This document shows positions 1-12,032 of a DNA stretch of 64,000 nt, piece by piece; position 1 is the first letter of the stretch; each line of letters opens with the position of its first letter. A model generated the notes under the pieces. That model did not search any database. It was not told the origin of the DNA and was given only the letters and a program-made list of their open reading frames with translations. Location of the stretch: assembly GCA_964019695.1 (NCBI GenBank), contig OZ026524.1:18531509-18595508 (forward strand), given 5' to 3'. The position numbers were made by a program, and so were the translations under genes. This DNA comes from Loripinus fragilis (Eukaryota; Mollusca; Bivalvia; Lucinida; Lucinidae).

Positions 1-121
1 GGGCTGACCTCTTGGCTCTCGTTTGTAATGTCTAATTGTGAAGTCGTCACTTTCTTATTTTGTATCCTGGGTCAGGTGTGTTGCTTGATTGTACTGATTT
101 CTGATCTTTGCCCTTTTTCTT
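1..121 (+). repeat. R1 dispersed repeat, 3' fragment
   Basis: This holds the last part of the R1 family: 'gctgacctcttggctctcg', a 'cctgggtcaggtgtg' motif and a 'tgatctttgccc' end. The same block recurs at 14.0-14.4, 14.86-15.13, 38.8-38.9 and 39.1-39.7 kb on the plus strand and at 4.7-5.05 and 51.6-52.06 kb on the minus strand. Confidence 0.85.
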
Positions 122-737
122 CCTTTAATGACTTCTCACTTTAGTTTACGATCAGACTCAGGGTGACGACAGTAAACAATACATCTACAGTATTTGTGAG
201 AGATACTATAATCATGTAAGCACAAAAAACTTTGGCACTTATAAGTATCAAATCGTTGAGCAACAACGATATGTCGAGTCTGCGCCTATGCCCAGATTTT
301 TCCAGAGTCTTTGCTGACTTCACATGTGCAAATTAGGAATGTGTATGCAGATGAAGGCTCTTACCTAACTTAATACTTGTAACAGCATGGATATTTAGTT
401 AAAATGTATGCTTGTGACGTTTGGGAACATGCCATTAAAGACCTAAATGTTTAGACAATAAATGTGGTACCACTACATGAGGGCTACTCAAGGATTTTCT
501 CTATGAGGTGAGTGTGACCATTTTACCCTGGGTAATAAAGTAGTCCCATGAAGGGTTTAATTTTTTTCTTGTAAAACATTGATATTTATCTAAGAGAAAG
601 AAAATTTGTTTTACACAGGTCAGTCTCCTCCTGGGGCCCCTTTAATCCAGTGAGGTACTGAAACTGTCCCTTGTCTAGTAATCCGCTAATGATCCAAATT
701 GTATGTCATGGCCAATCTTTAAATTTATTATACATAC
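122..737. other. Intron downstream of exon 12, nothing recognised
   Basis: This is AT-rich intron following the exon 12 donor. I see no further exon that would continue in phase 1, and no repeat with a partner in the window. Confidence 0.4.
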
Positions 738-1148
738 CTATTTCAATGCATCCCATTATTTGAAGAGTAAAAGATAACAATTTCCCATTGCTTTCACCGA
801 AAGGCTGAACAATAATGCTTGAAGTGGATACATGTGGGTTAAGATCTACTGCTATGCTGTTTGTTGTGGTATCCCTGTTACCTTTGATGGGTGGTGGGCT
901 GTCCAAATTGATTTGAACTCCATGAACACTTCCAAACAGTATCACCTGCGTGACAAGGATAGCAGAGGGTGATAGATCTACCTTAACAGAGGGATGCATT
1001 TTGTCTAGCAAAAGAAGTCCTGGACCACTGGGCCTGAGTGTTGAAACAGTGTATGGGGATCTTGGCTGCCAGTGAACTTTGACAAGGTCTTCCATGTCTG
1101 CACGTCGCAGGAGATCCTCTTCCTCGCACGTGTCAACAGTCGTATCTC
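738..1148 (-). CDS. Exon 12: second large beta module ending in GC
   Basis: The 411-nt exon begins after TATTGCAG and ends AAATAG/GTATGT, phase 1-1. It begins DTTVDTCEEEDLLRRADMED and ends LSFTLQIMGCIEI. In between are strands such as SPSAILVTQVILFG and VDLNPHVSTSSIIVQPFGES. C-x-x-x-E-D-L near the start, V-D-L-x-P pairs and '-GC-' at the end mirror exon 11, so they are likely homologous modules. The gene continues left of the window, because the exon ends in a donor with one base left over. The acceptor has only 13 bp of its original intron before a MITE. Confidence 0.85.
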
Positions 1149-1161
1149 CTGCAATACACTT

Positions 1162-1398
1162 GAGCTGTGACTTGTGATTTCCAACAAAGTTGCATTTTGA
1201 CTTGTGTAGACTCAGAGGAGCCTGTGCAGCCTCCTTTGAAGCTTAGGAACTCCGAATGGTGTTCAGTCAGTAGATTGACAATCATAGAATACTCAAGCGA
1301 CTATCAAAGGCGCTGAACAGACTGGGCATATGCGCAGGCTGGCCTGAGCCTTTGCTGGTCGCACATACCACATTGTTAGCAATCTCATGTGGCGGCTC
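1162..1398. mobile_element. MITE-A copy 1 next to exon 12
   Basis: The 237-bp element has inverted ends of the type GAGCCGTGACATGTGATTTC and is flanked by 4-bp ACTT duplications (1158-1161 and 1399-1402). It carries the shared core 'actgngcatatgcgcaggct'. It sits 13 bp upstream of exon 12, so it contributes the distal part of that acceptor region. Confidence 0.85.
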
Positions 1399-1402
1399 AC
1401 TT

Positions 1403-2914
1403 TCATTAATGCAGCAGTCATTTGTATCCCCTGTCCCTCGGGGCAGTGAGAATAGAGAGGCTTTTAGCTTGTCAAAGCCCTGCTGAAAGCCCTGCACTGT
1501 GGGGCCATATTTGTGGTTAAATGTCTACTAAATTCCCCCGCCCCTGGGGATTGACAATTATGAATAACAACAAATGACCTAAATCATTTGAATAAGCTTT
1601 ACATCTTTTCCCGTATTCCATGGTGGTGCCACATGATATTTGGCTTCAGTTTGCCATGTGGTTTCAGAGAACTTGAACACACAGCCAGCCACATACTTTC
1701 CCTAGGGAGCATTTAGCAAAAAATAATTCAACTGTATATGTCCCTGTATTCTTGAACATCAGAGCACAACAAATGATAGTTGTTCCAAATGAAAGTAAAA
1801 TACTTGGGAGAGGCTTATGTGGCTTCTTACATGTATATAAACATCTAAGCATTAAATAAGGACCTTAACATACAAATGTGTAAATGCAGGTAAAAAGCGC
1901 ACAGAACAAAAGTACTCTAAAGCCCCCACTATTTGTTCCAGGCTATTTAAGCGGGAAGTTAAAACCCCTGAACATCAATGGCTTTGCGGGTACACATCGT
2001 TTGTCAAAACCTGGCACTTAAGGCCTGCTATGTCCCCAGTAGCCCCGACTTCAAGGGGGCTGGGCATGCAAATGACTGGTGCATATTTCGTTTATGTGAC
2101 ACGTCATGATATTTTGTGCCCAAATGACGTAAAACGTGACGTCGGGAAAACGTGCCACAATAGTGACGTAATTTACACAACTGTACTTTGTTGTGCAACG
2201 TGGACGTCGCCACTATTGACTAACCGCAATTTGTTTAAGCTTTTATGGCACAAACTTTAAAGTTTTTAATTATGGATCGGAAGATTGAAACCTACTTCTA
2301 TCATGACTTTTTAAATACTTGTATTATACCTGATTATATTTTTATGAAACAGTGGAATTGCCTTTCGAACACTTTTTTTCCGTGTGTGCTGACAACTGTA
2401 AGTTACTAAATCAGCGTGACAAACGCTAGTCTGCTTCAGTTTTGCATGCAATTTCGTCAGAGTATTCATCAAATTCTCCCTGAACTCGGTATATTCAGAG
2501 ACAACTTATCGACATGTTTGACATATTTTAGAATCACTTTAAGATATGCCAGCTCATGAGATTGCATCAGTCAGAAGCAAAAGTGAGCCAGCGCTAAAGC
2601 GCAGCCAGGGCCATTTCTGCTAGAATCTACAAAGTATGGAAATACAATTAGATCAAGGCTCAGGACAAAAAACTTCTAGCCCTAATAGATAGTTAATTAT
2701 ACTTGTGCAATCTTCCATTCAGAATCATTTTCGCTGTATTTATCTAATAATTATAATTTATCTCCGCATTCATCTGATCTAGACTGCTATGGACATTCAT
2801 TAAAAAAAATCGAACTCTACCATGCGATACAGTGTTTAATTAAATGTAATTTAAGTGTGTATACGGGCACACACTGATTGCGGCCCATTACGGTAATAAC
2901 TGATTCTGTCTGTT
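1403..2914. other. Intron 11 stretch with a cluster of TGACGT motifs
   Basis: No exon or full repeat is recognised. At 2,100-2,215 there are five TGACGT/ACGTCA-type motifs in about 115 bp. The motif 'caaatgactggtgcat' at 2,070 recurs in inverted pairs at 21.2 and 21.5 kb. Confidence 0.4.
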
Positions 2915-3215
2915 GGTTTATGGTTTAACGGCCCAGTCAACAGATATGGTCATGTCAAGATGGTCAGTTAACCAAACAACACTTTTTCCAAGGCGTTATC
3001 TAAGGCAAATTTGTATTAAGTGGCTAACAGTTCTTCGCTTGCAGCTTGCAGCTGACATTAGCCCTCCCTGAAATCAGTGGAAGAAGAGAATAACTGCAGA
3101 CTGAATCTATTTAATGATTAACATCTTTGAAAGTATGGTGCCGAGCATGGATCAAACTTATGACCCCTGCTTCAGCAATCAGACTTGCTACCTTTTGCGC
3201 TATGGGGGCACTCTG
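2915..3215 (-). mobile_element. SINE, tRNA-derived, minus strand
   Basis: Reading the minus strand there is a tRNA-like head (from about 3,215) whose B-box region resembles that of the copy at 61.6-61.9 kb. A body about 150 bp long follows, then the tail 'gactgggccgttaaaccata'. The tail is the one shared by all SINEs in this window. Confidence 0.6.
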
Positions 3216-3504
3216 GTATTTTCATATATACGTAATTTAAAACCGTGGTTACATTGACCCCACGGACCTTCAGTGATGCAAAGGACCTCGGACAGTCTTA
3301 ATGAAGATTTGCCCATAAAAATGACAAGAGAAAAGTTTCAAAGAAAATATTTTTTTTCTATGAAAATGATAGTAGGTTCAACCCTCGACTTATCCACAAA
3401 AGCCGTTTTCTCATTGGACAAGTACCAATTGAAAAATATGGGTTGAAAACTCAGTTTTTGCTATTCAACATATAGAAAATAGAAAAAAGTTTTACTGAGG
3501 TGCT

Positions 3505-3618
3505 TTCCCCCTCGTGACCAAACTAATCCTTTTGCATACAGTTGTAGTTTTATATTTCACACATCATATGCAAACTGCATGTTTGGTCACGGGGGGGGGG
3601 GGGGGGGGGGGGGGAGGG
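3505..3618. repeat. Inverted repeat with a 24-bp poly-G tract
   Basis: The arms cccctcgtgaccaaac and gtttggtcacgggg face each other about 70 bp apart. The right arm runs into G24 (3,591-3,614), then AGGG. G runs of this length can form quadruplexes and are prone to slippage. Confidence 0.75.
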
Positions 3619-3734
3619 AACGATGTCAAAATGCTCAAAAACACTTTATTATAAAAACTTATTAGAAACTTATTTTGTAAGAACCTGTAGGTAAATATCA
3701 ATTTGCAATGGCATATATCAGGGCTTTAGATATG

Positions 3735-3850
3735 AGCGTTTACAAAGAAATTAATTGTCTCATTTCTCAACCAAAGCATTATGTTGTGGGTACTCTAAAG
3801 AACCGTCGCAATGAGACGGTTCTTTTAAGCACCAAAATTATAGGTTAAGT
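3735..3850 (-). repeat. Hairpin family H1, copy 1
   Basis: The core is the stem-loop aagaaccgtcgcaatgagac plus ggttctt. It is flanked by 'catatgttgtgggtactc' on one side and 'aagcacca' on the other. Copies occur at 30.5, 33.85, 43.9 and 58.3 kb. Confidence 0.75.
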
Positions 3851-4700
3851 CTGATGTGTGGGAAATTATTACGATTTTACGCTAAAAAAACTGTGTTTAT
3901 CTAGCCTATGATTTATACAGTATACAGAAATGATACACCTCAGTGCACAAGTCGGACTGGTTGAGCTCGAAACATTACAGGTAATAGTCAAAAGTAATTG
4001 ACAGCACACTTCTTCAGACGAAACAATGAAATCTTCTCAACCCGAATTTTATGCAAACGCATCACTTTCGTCTCAAGTTTTATGCCGCAAACACTTTATT
4101 TACATGTACTTAGGTGAATACTGGACGAAACTTTGACTTTCTGTGAAATAAAATTTGGTTACAAAAAATACCCCCACCCCCTAAACCCTAAAGTCCTGGC
4201 ATAATTATGCAATATTTTCAAAATATTTTTATTTTGTTAGATGCACTAAATGTAAGGGTTTTATTTAAGCACAAAACTATAGTTGTCAGTTATGCATTAT
4301 GATAGCCACAGGCTGTCAAAATTTGGGCAGATTGAATAGGAAACTGTCCGAGGTCCTTGGCCGACAGCCGTCGAGAGTCAGCCAATTTGAGTGTGATTTA
4401 AGCTGCCTTTTAGGGTTGGCCGACTGTATTGAAATTAAAACTGACCAGTTATGTTTTTAATGGGCTGACTTTCTTTGGGATTTGGCAACTGGATTGTTGT
4501 CAGGCGACAATCGGCCAACTTCTATTTGTAAAATATGCCACCCAAACCTGGCCAAAGTTTGGCCTATTAAAAGGCACGCCCCATATTTGATACTGCATTT
4601 ATGTATAACTTATTTTGATCTTTCTGCTTTCTAAAATGCTTTCTTATTTCGGCAGAAAGTGACTAAGTACAAACTGTCAATTCCACTACTACATACAATG
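3851..4700. other. Intron 11 stretch with repeated 'ttggccgac' motifs
   Basis: The short motif ttggccgac or its reverse complement recurs at 4,356, 4,424, 4,510, 5,108 and 5,880. Part of 4,343-4,358 is the inverse of 3,283-3,298 (actgtccgaggtcctt). This looks like the remains of a terminal-inverted-repeat element split by the R1 insertion at 4,701. Confidence 0.4.
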
Positions 4701-5056
4701 TAAGTAAGGGTGCAAATCTCAGGAATCGATACAATCAAGTACCTCACCTGACCCAGGATACCAATGGAAAAATGACAAACTCACAGTTAGACACCGCAAA
4801 CGAGCCCTTTCCAAACAGGTGACCACAAAGCAAATATAAACAGACGCGCACAAAGACATAGCAAACACAAGACAGAAAAAAACATAAAGGATCTACAGAA
4901 GAAGTACCGCCTTGGGACGGTCAGTAAAATATTTTACTGGAGGGCTTAAACGGGTTTAACGGCGCCAACCTCACCCTTAATTCAGATGTTGATCAAGACA
5001 TATAGATATTTGGTTTGCATGAAAGACCCCTAACTTATCACTGCATCAAACACGCA
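4701..5056 (-). repeat. R1 dispersed repeat, minus strand
   Basis: This reads as the reverse complement of 14.0-14.4 kb, including taagtaagggtgcaaa at its 3' end and the 'gccctccagtaaaatatttt' block. Confidence 0.85.
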
Positions 5057-7085
5057 TGTATACTGAAGCCTAAAAGTCATTTTTTAGTTTGATCAGTGGG
5101 CGGACAGTTGGCCGACAATCCGCCGATCATTTGGGGATGGTTGGCCTATTGAGAAAATTTGCGGTTGATAAAGACAATCAGTGAGGTTAGTTTTCAATGT
5201 ATGGTACGAGATGTACCAGTATTTGTGGTAGCTCCAGATATCGTGGTATGATATAAAAGAAGCCACCATTTATCAACCCCTAGAAATCAAGCAATGAAAT
5301 TCCATCAGTGACCAAAACAATTAAATTTGCTTGTCGTGTATTAGACATCATGTGACATGAAGTCAGCAATGACATCATTATGACGTAATTGTCATTGAAC
5401 GTGACAGCCGCCATTTTATAAATGTCAGAAAGCTAAAAATGACAATAGGTAGCTTAAATTTTTCTTTACATGAACAAATTGAAAGGTTGTTTTGGTAAAA
5501 AATAACTGACAAGCCATTAGATTAGAATAAAACTATAATTCGGTGGCATTTTATTGCCAAAAATTTGGCTACTGAATATATAAACCTAGATTTGCTATGG
5601 TTACCATGAAAACTGGCGCTTGTTTTGAAAAAGACTCAGTCTGGAATCAATCTGGACTTTACCTGTGAGCACATTAATGGTGAGTAATAATTATCAAATA
5701 TTGCAGAGATATGCATATCAAAATAGTTTTATTCGAAAATTAATAATATGTCATTACTAGATTTATACTTTGAATCGTTGATACGTTAATACCATGAAAA
5801 CTGAGACAACCAGCATAACTGCTCCAGTCTGCCGACTAAAACCACAATTTTGGGTCTATCAACATGAGAAAATCTAGTCAGCCAATTGTCGGTCTCAATG
5901 TCACCCACGTATAACTCTCATAGTGTCTGATAATTCGAGCCTTCTCTGATGTTTAAGTGGCTTTTCCATATTTTGATATTTGCCATTAGTGGCAAATATC
6001 AAAATAAAGAAAAGCCACTAAAACGTCAGCGAAAACTCGGACTAAGTGTCTGAGGGCTGCGACATCAAAGGCGAAATCTATGCATGGTGTACTTGGTGCT
6101 GCTGGGTGGTCGTGGGCCCCTGGTTAATAAATGAATGGGGAAGGTATTAATCACATTCCGACCAGAAAATCTATCTGGACATATTAAATGCAGAATTATA
6201 GAAAGTTGTAGGAATTAACTTCTGCGACAGATGACTTTTATTTGAAGATTTTAAACACGTGATCCTACGTTTTGTTTGGTTTGATTCTTTAGGACACAGA
6301 CAAGATATTTAAGTGATGTCTTGACGGGTCTTCCACTCAAGATAATGAACTAAAAAGTCTCAAGCATACTTCAGAGACATATATGTATCAGAAAATATTA
6401 ACATCTCAATTTCGACCAGGTACCTCATTTGGACCCAAAATTTCGTGGCTGGCCACATACTATGGAAGTGATTTCCCGCCGAAATTCTATGTGGCCAATT
6501 TAGTTTTTGTTTTTTTAAGTTTGCAATTTAATTTCGTAAAATATGTCATTGTAGCATGTGAATTGCCTAATGATAACAGCTTGGATCAACGGATGTTGCT
6601 GAAGAATTAAAAAATAATACAAAGTAAACTGTAAATAGCATCAACAAGATAATAAAGTGACACGAAACAAGCATTGAATATTGTCGGTAATACAGCGCTT
6701 CTTTCTATGCTATATATTTTGACGCCAGAGGGAGCGCTTTCATTTATAATTTATAGAGTATCCCTTTTTTCGGAACCCATCGATTAATATCGGAAAACGG
6801 TGTCAGGAGACGTTTTGACTGAATGGTTTATCCGAAAATGGGAATTGCTTATTTTTAAATAAATATATCGAAAAATTCAAGCGTTTCAACTTTCGTCCTT
6901 TTATAAAACGTTTGTTATAGGATGCAAGATAATTTCTTACAAAAACATCCATGTAGAATGCCATAAATATAAACTCATTTAAACCTTAAAAAATGAATAT
7001 CAACGAATACATCACAAAAATGAAAACGTCTTAAGTTTAAAGGGAAGCAACCTAGTGGAAATACAAGTTAAAATTTGAGAAAAGA
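5057..7085. other. Intron 11 stretch, hairpin at 5,950-6,020
   Basis: A near-perfect inverted repeat (agtggcttttcc, then atattttgatatttgcca, loop ttag) folds 5,950-6,020 into a hairpin of about 31-bp arms. A SINE-tail-like fragment 'tttgtttggtttgattcttt' lies at 6,272. No exon is recognised. Confidence 0.5.
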
Positions 7086-7310
7086 TTAGTACCAACTTGA
7101 GCACAATATTACTTTGCAAGAGATAAGACCCAACGTATTCATGATTCCATGAACCTTCCTAAAATCGAATTCATTTCTTAAATGATTGAACCTTTTCACC
7201 AAGGGGTCGCGAGTTTGACCCCAGCCCAGCCCCATACTATTGGGGGATTGATCATGAAATAAGTTCTCTGGCAATTCTTCTCTCTTCGGCTGAGTCAAGT
7301 AGGGTTTTTA
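7086..7310 (+). mobile_element. SINE-like fragment with B-box-like 'gtcgcgagtttgacccc'
   Basis: The sequence 'aaggggtcgcgagtttgacc' resembles a Pol III B box in a degraded tRNA-like head, followed by a unique body. This style of SINE is common in bivalves, but there is no second copy in the window to define its ends. Confidence 0.4.
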
Positions 7311-7429
7311 GTATATGCACGAAGTACTAGTACTGGTTAACTACTTTGACAAGCTTGCCTAGTAAAAACGTGTGGTGTACATGTTTTGTGTCTTTAAAAG
7401 CTGTCTTTCTGGTTAAGACTTGCTTACAA

Positions 7430-7625
7430 CAGTCTGTTCAGATACAGAGACTAGCGTACTGACTGGAATTTCGCTTGTTGCAGGCTACGATATGATACTT
7501 TCAAATAAGGGCGCTGATATGCTAGAAACAAAATTACAATCTTCTAGCTAGTCTCTGTAGCTGAGCAGGCAGGTTTTTGCATGCATCCTCGTGAGAAAAC
7601 CTATGTTCTACAGATTGAAATTTTG
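7430..7625. repeat. MITE-B fragments
   Basis: Two blocks match MITE-B ('cagatacagagactagcg' and its inverse 'agctagtctctgtagctgag') together with 'gtgagaaaacctatgttct'. The copy is broken and rearranged. Confidence 0.6.
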
Positions 7626-7859
7626 GTTATGGCAAGCTAACATATACTTAAGGAAAAAAGAAAGGCAACAGGTGGAAATATAATTTTTGCATGGTTAGAT
7701 GACGGTTTGATGAAATCTCTATTGGAATTGTCTAATGATTATTTGTAGCTTGTGATGAAATTACAAAACATCATTTCAATGCTAGAGTTTACGCTACACT
7801 GTAAAAACATATGAAAACGAAACATGCGACGTGAACGTCAGAATTAAGATCACTAAAAA

Positions 7860-8005
7860 AAGTAAGTGAGTATGATCAGGAAATACCACAATCACAAACT
7901 GCGATCAACCCGGTGGCACTGCGAGGAAGAGCTGCTCAACCGTCACAAAACACTAGGAAGACAAATTAAGCAAAGCAACCAGCTCTGTCTTCACCATCAA
8001 GTCTT
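7860..8005 (-). repeat. R2 repeat fragment, minus strand
   Basis: This is the reverse complement of 42,865-43,000 (aaataccacaatcacaaact, gcgaggaagagc, aagcaaagcaa). The open reading frames across it are a by-product of this repeat, not genes. Confidence 0.75.
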
Positions 8006-8222
8006 TTGCATGCTTGGTTACATGGCGTCGACTGACAATTCGCAAATAAAAAAAACGTCCAATCATATTCGTAATGCAGTCAAATATTGCGTCAAAACCG
8101 TCTACTTGAATGCCAAGATACACAACGACAGAGAATAAGCAATTGGCGTCACTTAGAGCCGTCGAGTTTGTGTCGTTGGTGTATATACAGTGTAAAACAA
8201 ACCTACAGGCATCAGAACATGC

Positions 8223-8312
8223 CATCTTCGCAAGCCAAGGGTACTAACTCCACTTCGTTCCTTACGCACATAAGGAACGAAGTGGAGTTAGTACCCTTGG
8301 CTTGCAAAGATG
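8223..8312. mobile_element. 90-bp palindromic insertion with 10-bp target duplication
   Basis: Two 42-bp arms (8,223-8,264 and 8,271-8,312) match at 41 of 42 positions around the loop cgcaca. Identical 10-bp copies of CAGAACATGC flank the palindrome at 8,213-8,222 and 8,313-8,322. The near-perfect stem implies a recent insertion. A 9-10-bp duplication recalls Mutator-type transposition, but the element has no room for more than its hairpin. Confidence 0.85.
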
Positions 8313-10644
8313 CAGAACATGCATTCTCGGAAAAAAATGACTTTTCAGATACTTATAGCAGGGTGTTTATATTGACGTTAGCCAAACTAAGCACGTCATA
8401 ATGCAAATGAAAACACTTGATTACATGCTGAAAGTAAACACTAAACTTGCTTTAGCTGTAACCAAAATTCTGTCACTGGACCATTCTCTAATTGGAAAAG
8501 CGCATAAACTTATTGAACCATTAAAATGTAGGATAACAGATTTTGATGCCATAACTGACTTTTTTTGACGTCTGAAGATCTTAAATCATAATTATTGAAG
8601 AAACTTCCTTATATTGAATAAAAAGTCAAACAGAAAAGAAATTTTACGCATCTAACGCATTATTCAGAGTTGACGTTAATGACGTTAAGGCAACGTACAT
8701 GCGTAGTTGATACTGAACTGTTGTAATTTGACTGTTACATACCACTCCGATGAATTTACATCATTTGCACTAAAAAATGACATTACATTGTATGCTAGCA
8801 ATGAATCAAAGCGTTTGTTGCGTTTCTTTTTTCCTTAAGTATATAAGAGAATATCAAAGGGGCGGATCAGACTGCAGGATGCGTAGGCTGGTCCGCACCT
8901 TTGTTGTATGTGCAACGACAGATTTTTCTAGCGTTCAGCTAAGGTAAGTGTTTGGCTCGGTGTTGTTCGCCACACACTTTCATGCTAAGGTTATAATCCT
9001 GTAAGATTGTAATGAATTCCATCTAACATTGTAGGTGATATGGCCCAGACATAGAAGCGTGTCAAGCAAAAGTACAGTTTGCAAAACGTATTCAATATAC
9101 AGAACAATGTGTATTTCTCGATTAAACATATTTTAATAGTCATAATCCCATTGAAGACATACGTGGATCCATAGAGGGCGCCAGGGGGTCCTTACCCCAA
9201 CCCATGAAAAATTACTAAGCTATACTATTCATTAGAAATACTGGTCCTGAACCCCTGGAGAATCACAAAGCATTCAATGTTGAACCATGCTCAACCCGCC
9301 AGCGAAAGGCCTTAACGCCATTTAAATGGTGTTTTGCTGACAGGCCGATGATGGCCCACTTGAGATGGTATTGGGATCATCAACTGAAAAGAATTGCCAG
9401 AGTTGGAGCCGTTTGACCCCCTTTCTGGATGGGCATGGAGGAGGTACCCACAGTATATTTAGAAGACGGCTTGTATGTCATACATTTGATAAACGCATAT
9501 CTGTCTCCAAACAATAAAGCCAAATTAAATCTTTCAATATGTATTAAAAGAGAAACACCTTCGTCGCAAAATGCTCTTAGCATCTAATTACATCCCGACA
9601 CCACGATCTTTTTTCATGAAATTTGGAACTTAGCACAATAGCGAGCGAAGAAGGCTCAGATGAGTCAGTGAACAGGTGGAATCTCGATAGAGCCTTCTCA
9701 GAAGTTGGACGCCGATGGAAGTTCAGATATTTGGCTTTTAGACAAACTAAATATTGCAGATGGTTCATTCCTAAGATGAAGATGGTCATATACTATTTAC
9801 ATGCAATGACTTTAATTCAAACTATTGACTATTTGAAGAAAAAAGTCCAGCATGCGCAGATTAAGATTTTTTCAGAGGGGTCCAACTCAAACAACTTTTT
9901 TATAGTTGATGAGAGAGGAGCCAAATACCATTAAAAGTGGTTCATAATTGGCCCTCCAACGAAACGCCGTTTAAATCGCCAGCAAAACGCCATTTAAATG
10001 GCGTTTCCCTGGTAGACCAATGGTGGCTGAACATCAAGAATGCTGGCTTGGAAGTTTTGAGATTTTCGATTCATTTTGTACGTGTCGCATTTACGAGCAC
10101 CGAAGACACAGCCTCACAGTATATCTTTAAGAGAATTTTCGTTTCTATGCCCATTCATTTGTCGGCATTGTTTCTTTTTATTTATTATGTCTAACTTATT
10201 TTACAGAGGTGGGGGCAGGTTCCATTTTTTCCAGGGGGTGAGAGGTTGGGGTTCCATTGGCTTATTCCTTTGTTTTTGTTTTTTTTGCTTATTCCTATGT
10301 CCAAAAAATGCACAATACCTCGGCGACTACATTTAATATTTAGGCAATTATTATATCGCTTAAATAAATATGATTTTTCAAATAATATGAGTTGACGGAG
10401 ATGCCCCATTTTTTCTTATTTCGTTGAAATGTCTTTTCTTTCATTAGATAAACAGTCAATTAAGTTGTAGAAAAAACCTTTATGAATGCATCAGCTCTTA
10501 TTACAACATGGAAAAATAGATAATAATTTATTATATATCAGCTTGAAAATTAAAGGGAGGTAAAGTAAGTCAAGACAAGTATGGATATATATAAATGTGT
10601 GGCATCATTTCGTTCTACCACTGACCCAGTAAATACATGAAATC
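8313..10644. other. Intron 11 stretch with degraded repeats
   Basis: 8,850-8,935 carries the MITE core ('cagactgcaggatgcgtagg'). 9,165-9,380 and 9,930-10,030 share the palindrome acgccatttaaatggcgt. The first part resembles 23,990-24,170 and 10,920-11,220, with 'ggatccgcacatg'-like ends. No exon is recognised. Confidence 0.45.
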
Positions 10645-10884
10645 GAGCCGTGCCATGAAATTTCCAGCAATGTGGTATGTGCGATCAGCAAGGCTCAGAC
10701 CAGCAAGCGCATATGGACAGTCTGAACAGAGCCTTTGCTAGTTGCTTGAATATTCTACGTCTGTTAAGCTACTGATCAAAGATCACTAGAATTGCCTAAG
10801 CTTAAAAGGAAGCTACACAGTCAGGCTCATCTGAGTCTATTCATGTCAAAATGCCACATTGATGGAAAACACGTGTTGCAGCTC
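10645..10884. mobile_element. MITE-A copy 2
   Basis: The ends GAGCCGTGCCATGAAATTTC and its inverted partner enclose the family core 'agcaaggctcagacc'. The 240-bp length equals that of the other copies. The flanking 4-bp target site is no longer identical. Confidence 0.75.
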
Positions 10885-11834
10885 AAATATTGATGTGTTT
10901 ATGCTTGGCAGGAGTCAATGCGCGGAATCAGGATTTTTTTATTCAGGGGGGGGGGGGTCCAGGTCAGACGACTGGAAAACAGTCTGGATAACTTTTTTTT
11001 TTTTATAGTCCTGAACTTATTTTACAGTTAACAGAGGGAGTCCAATGGTTTTATTACAGAGAAATCTGTACTTTTCTAAGGATCCAGAGGGGGTCCAGAA
11101 TTTTCCAGGGGGAGGGGGTCTAACTTTTTCCTTATGTTAATTTCTAAAGAAACCCATATAATTTGTGATTTTCCAGGAGATCCCGATCCCCTTTCCCCCC
11201 TCTGGATCCGCACATGCCTGAGGATGTGAGGCAGGAAGGGTCAAAGATTTCAAAGATTATTCATAGGGAGAATTTCTTGGTAGGAAAAATCATCCACAAC
11301 ACCGTTTGTAGCGAGTGCTACTTGCACGGGAGAAACTATTATTTCCAATAAAATATGTGCGCCATCTGGCGTCAAAATTTTTAGCATATTCACATTCGTA
11401 TTATGACAACCTAGTTCTGTCTTTTACAACTTAGTATTGTCTTTTCACAATCTAGTTATGCCTTTTGAAAACCGAGAAATGACATGTACTGAATGAAACT
11501 ATACTAGTAAATAAAAATTGGTATGATATAATGACACAATTAACAAAATAAAACTAGACTACTGACTTAAAAAGTCTAACATGTATGCATAGAATTATGT
11601 CGGAAAATCCCTTCCATAACATACATCGCACACACATCATAGTTAAATGACGAAACTGATTTGCCAATAATAATACATAATGCCAAAGTGAATTGCATAA
11701 TTTGCACATCTTAGATTTAAAGCATGGGCTGTTCGCAAAATAAGTGATGTCACATGTTTTCTCATAACTCAACATCATAGCTTTTTATTGCTATATGGTT
11801 TTAACAACTGTGAATGTGACGCCCATAGACAAAA
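10885..11834. other. Intron 11 stretch with G-rich element remains
   Basis: 10,920-11,220 holds repeated 'ccagggggtcc'-like blocks and poly-G/poly-C runs related to 9,170, 24,050 and 42,350. The remainder shows nothing I recognise. Confidence 0.4.
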
Positions 11835-12032
11835 CAGTAAACCCTGTGAAAAAAGGACACTCTCAAAAAGACCAAAATTGATTCAAGACCACTTATCGCT
11901 TAATACAGGTCAAAAGTATTGCAGAATGCTCAAAGGGGACCAGTCTGATATACTTAGGACCTCCGTTAAGCTACTATTTGTCATAAAGATTTTTTTCTAT
12001 TTTAAAGCGGCCGTGAAACACATGTTTTACTG
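11835..12032. mobile_element. MITE-C copy 1
   Basis: The element has inverted ends CAGTAAAcCcTGTg/cAcatgTTTTACTG and inner arms 'ctctcaaaaagacc'/'agcggccgtg'. Copies lie at 42,011-42,192 and 52,065-52,258. CAGT ends fit Tc1/mariner-type elements, but a TA duplication is not clear. Confidence 0.65.

Noticed and set aside
7866..8401. Overlapping 90-104-codon frames on both strands
   Set aside because: They are explained by an R2 repeat fragment and the 90-bp palindrome.
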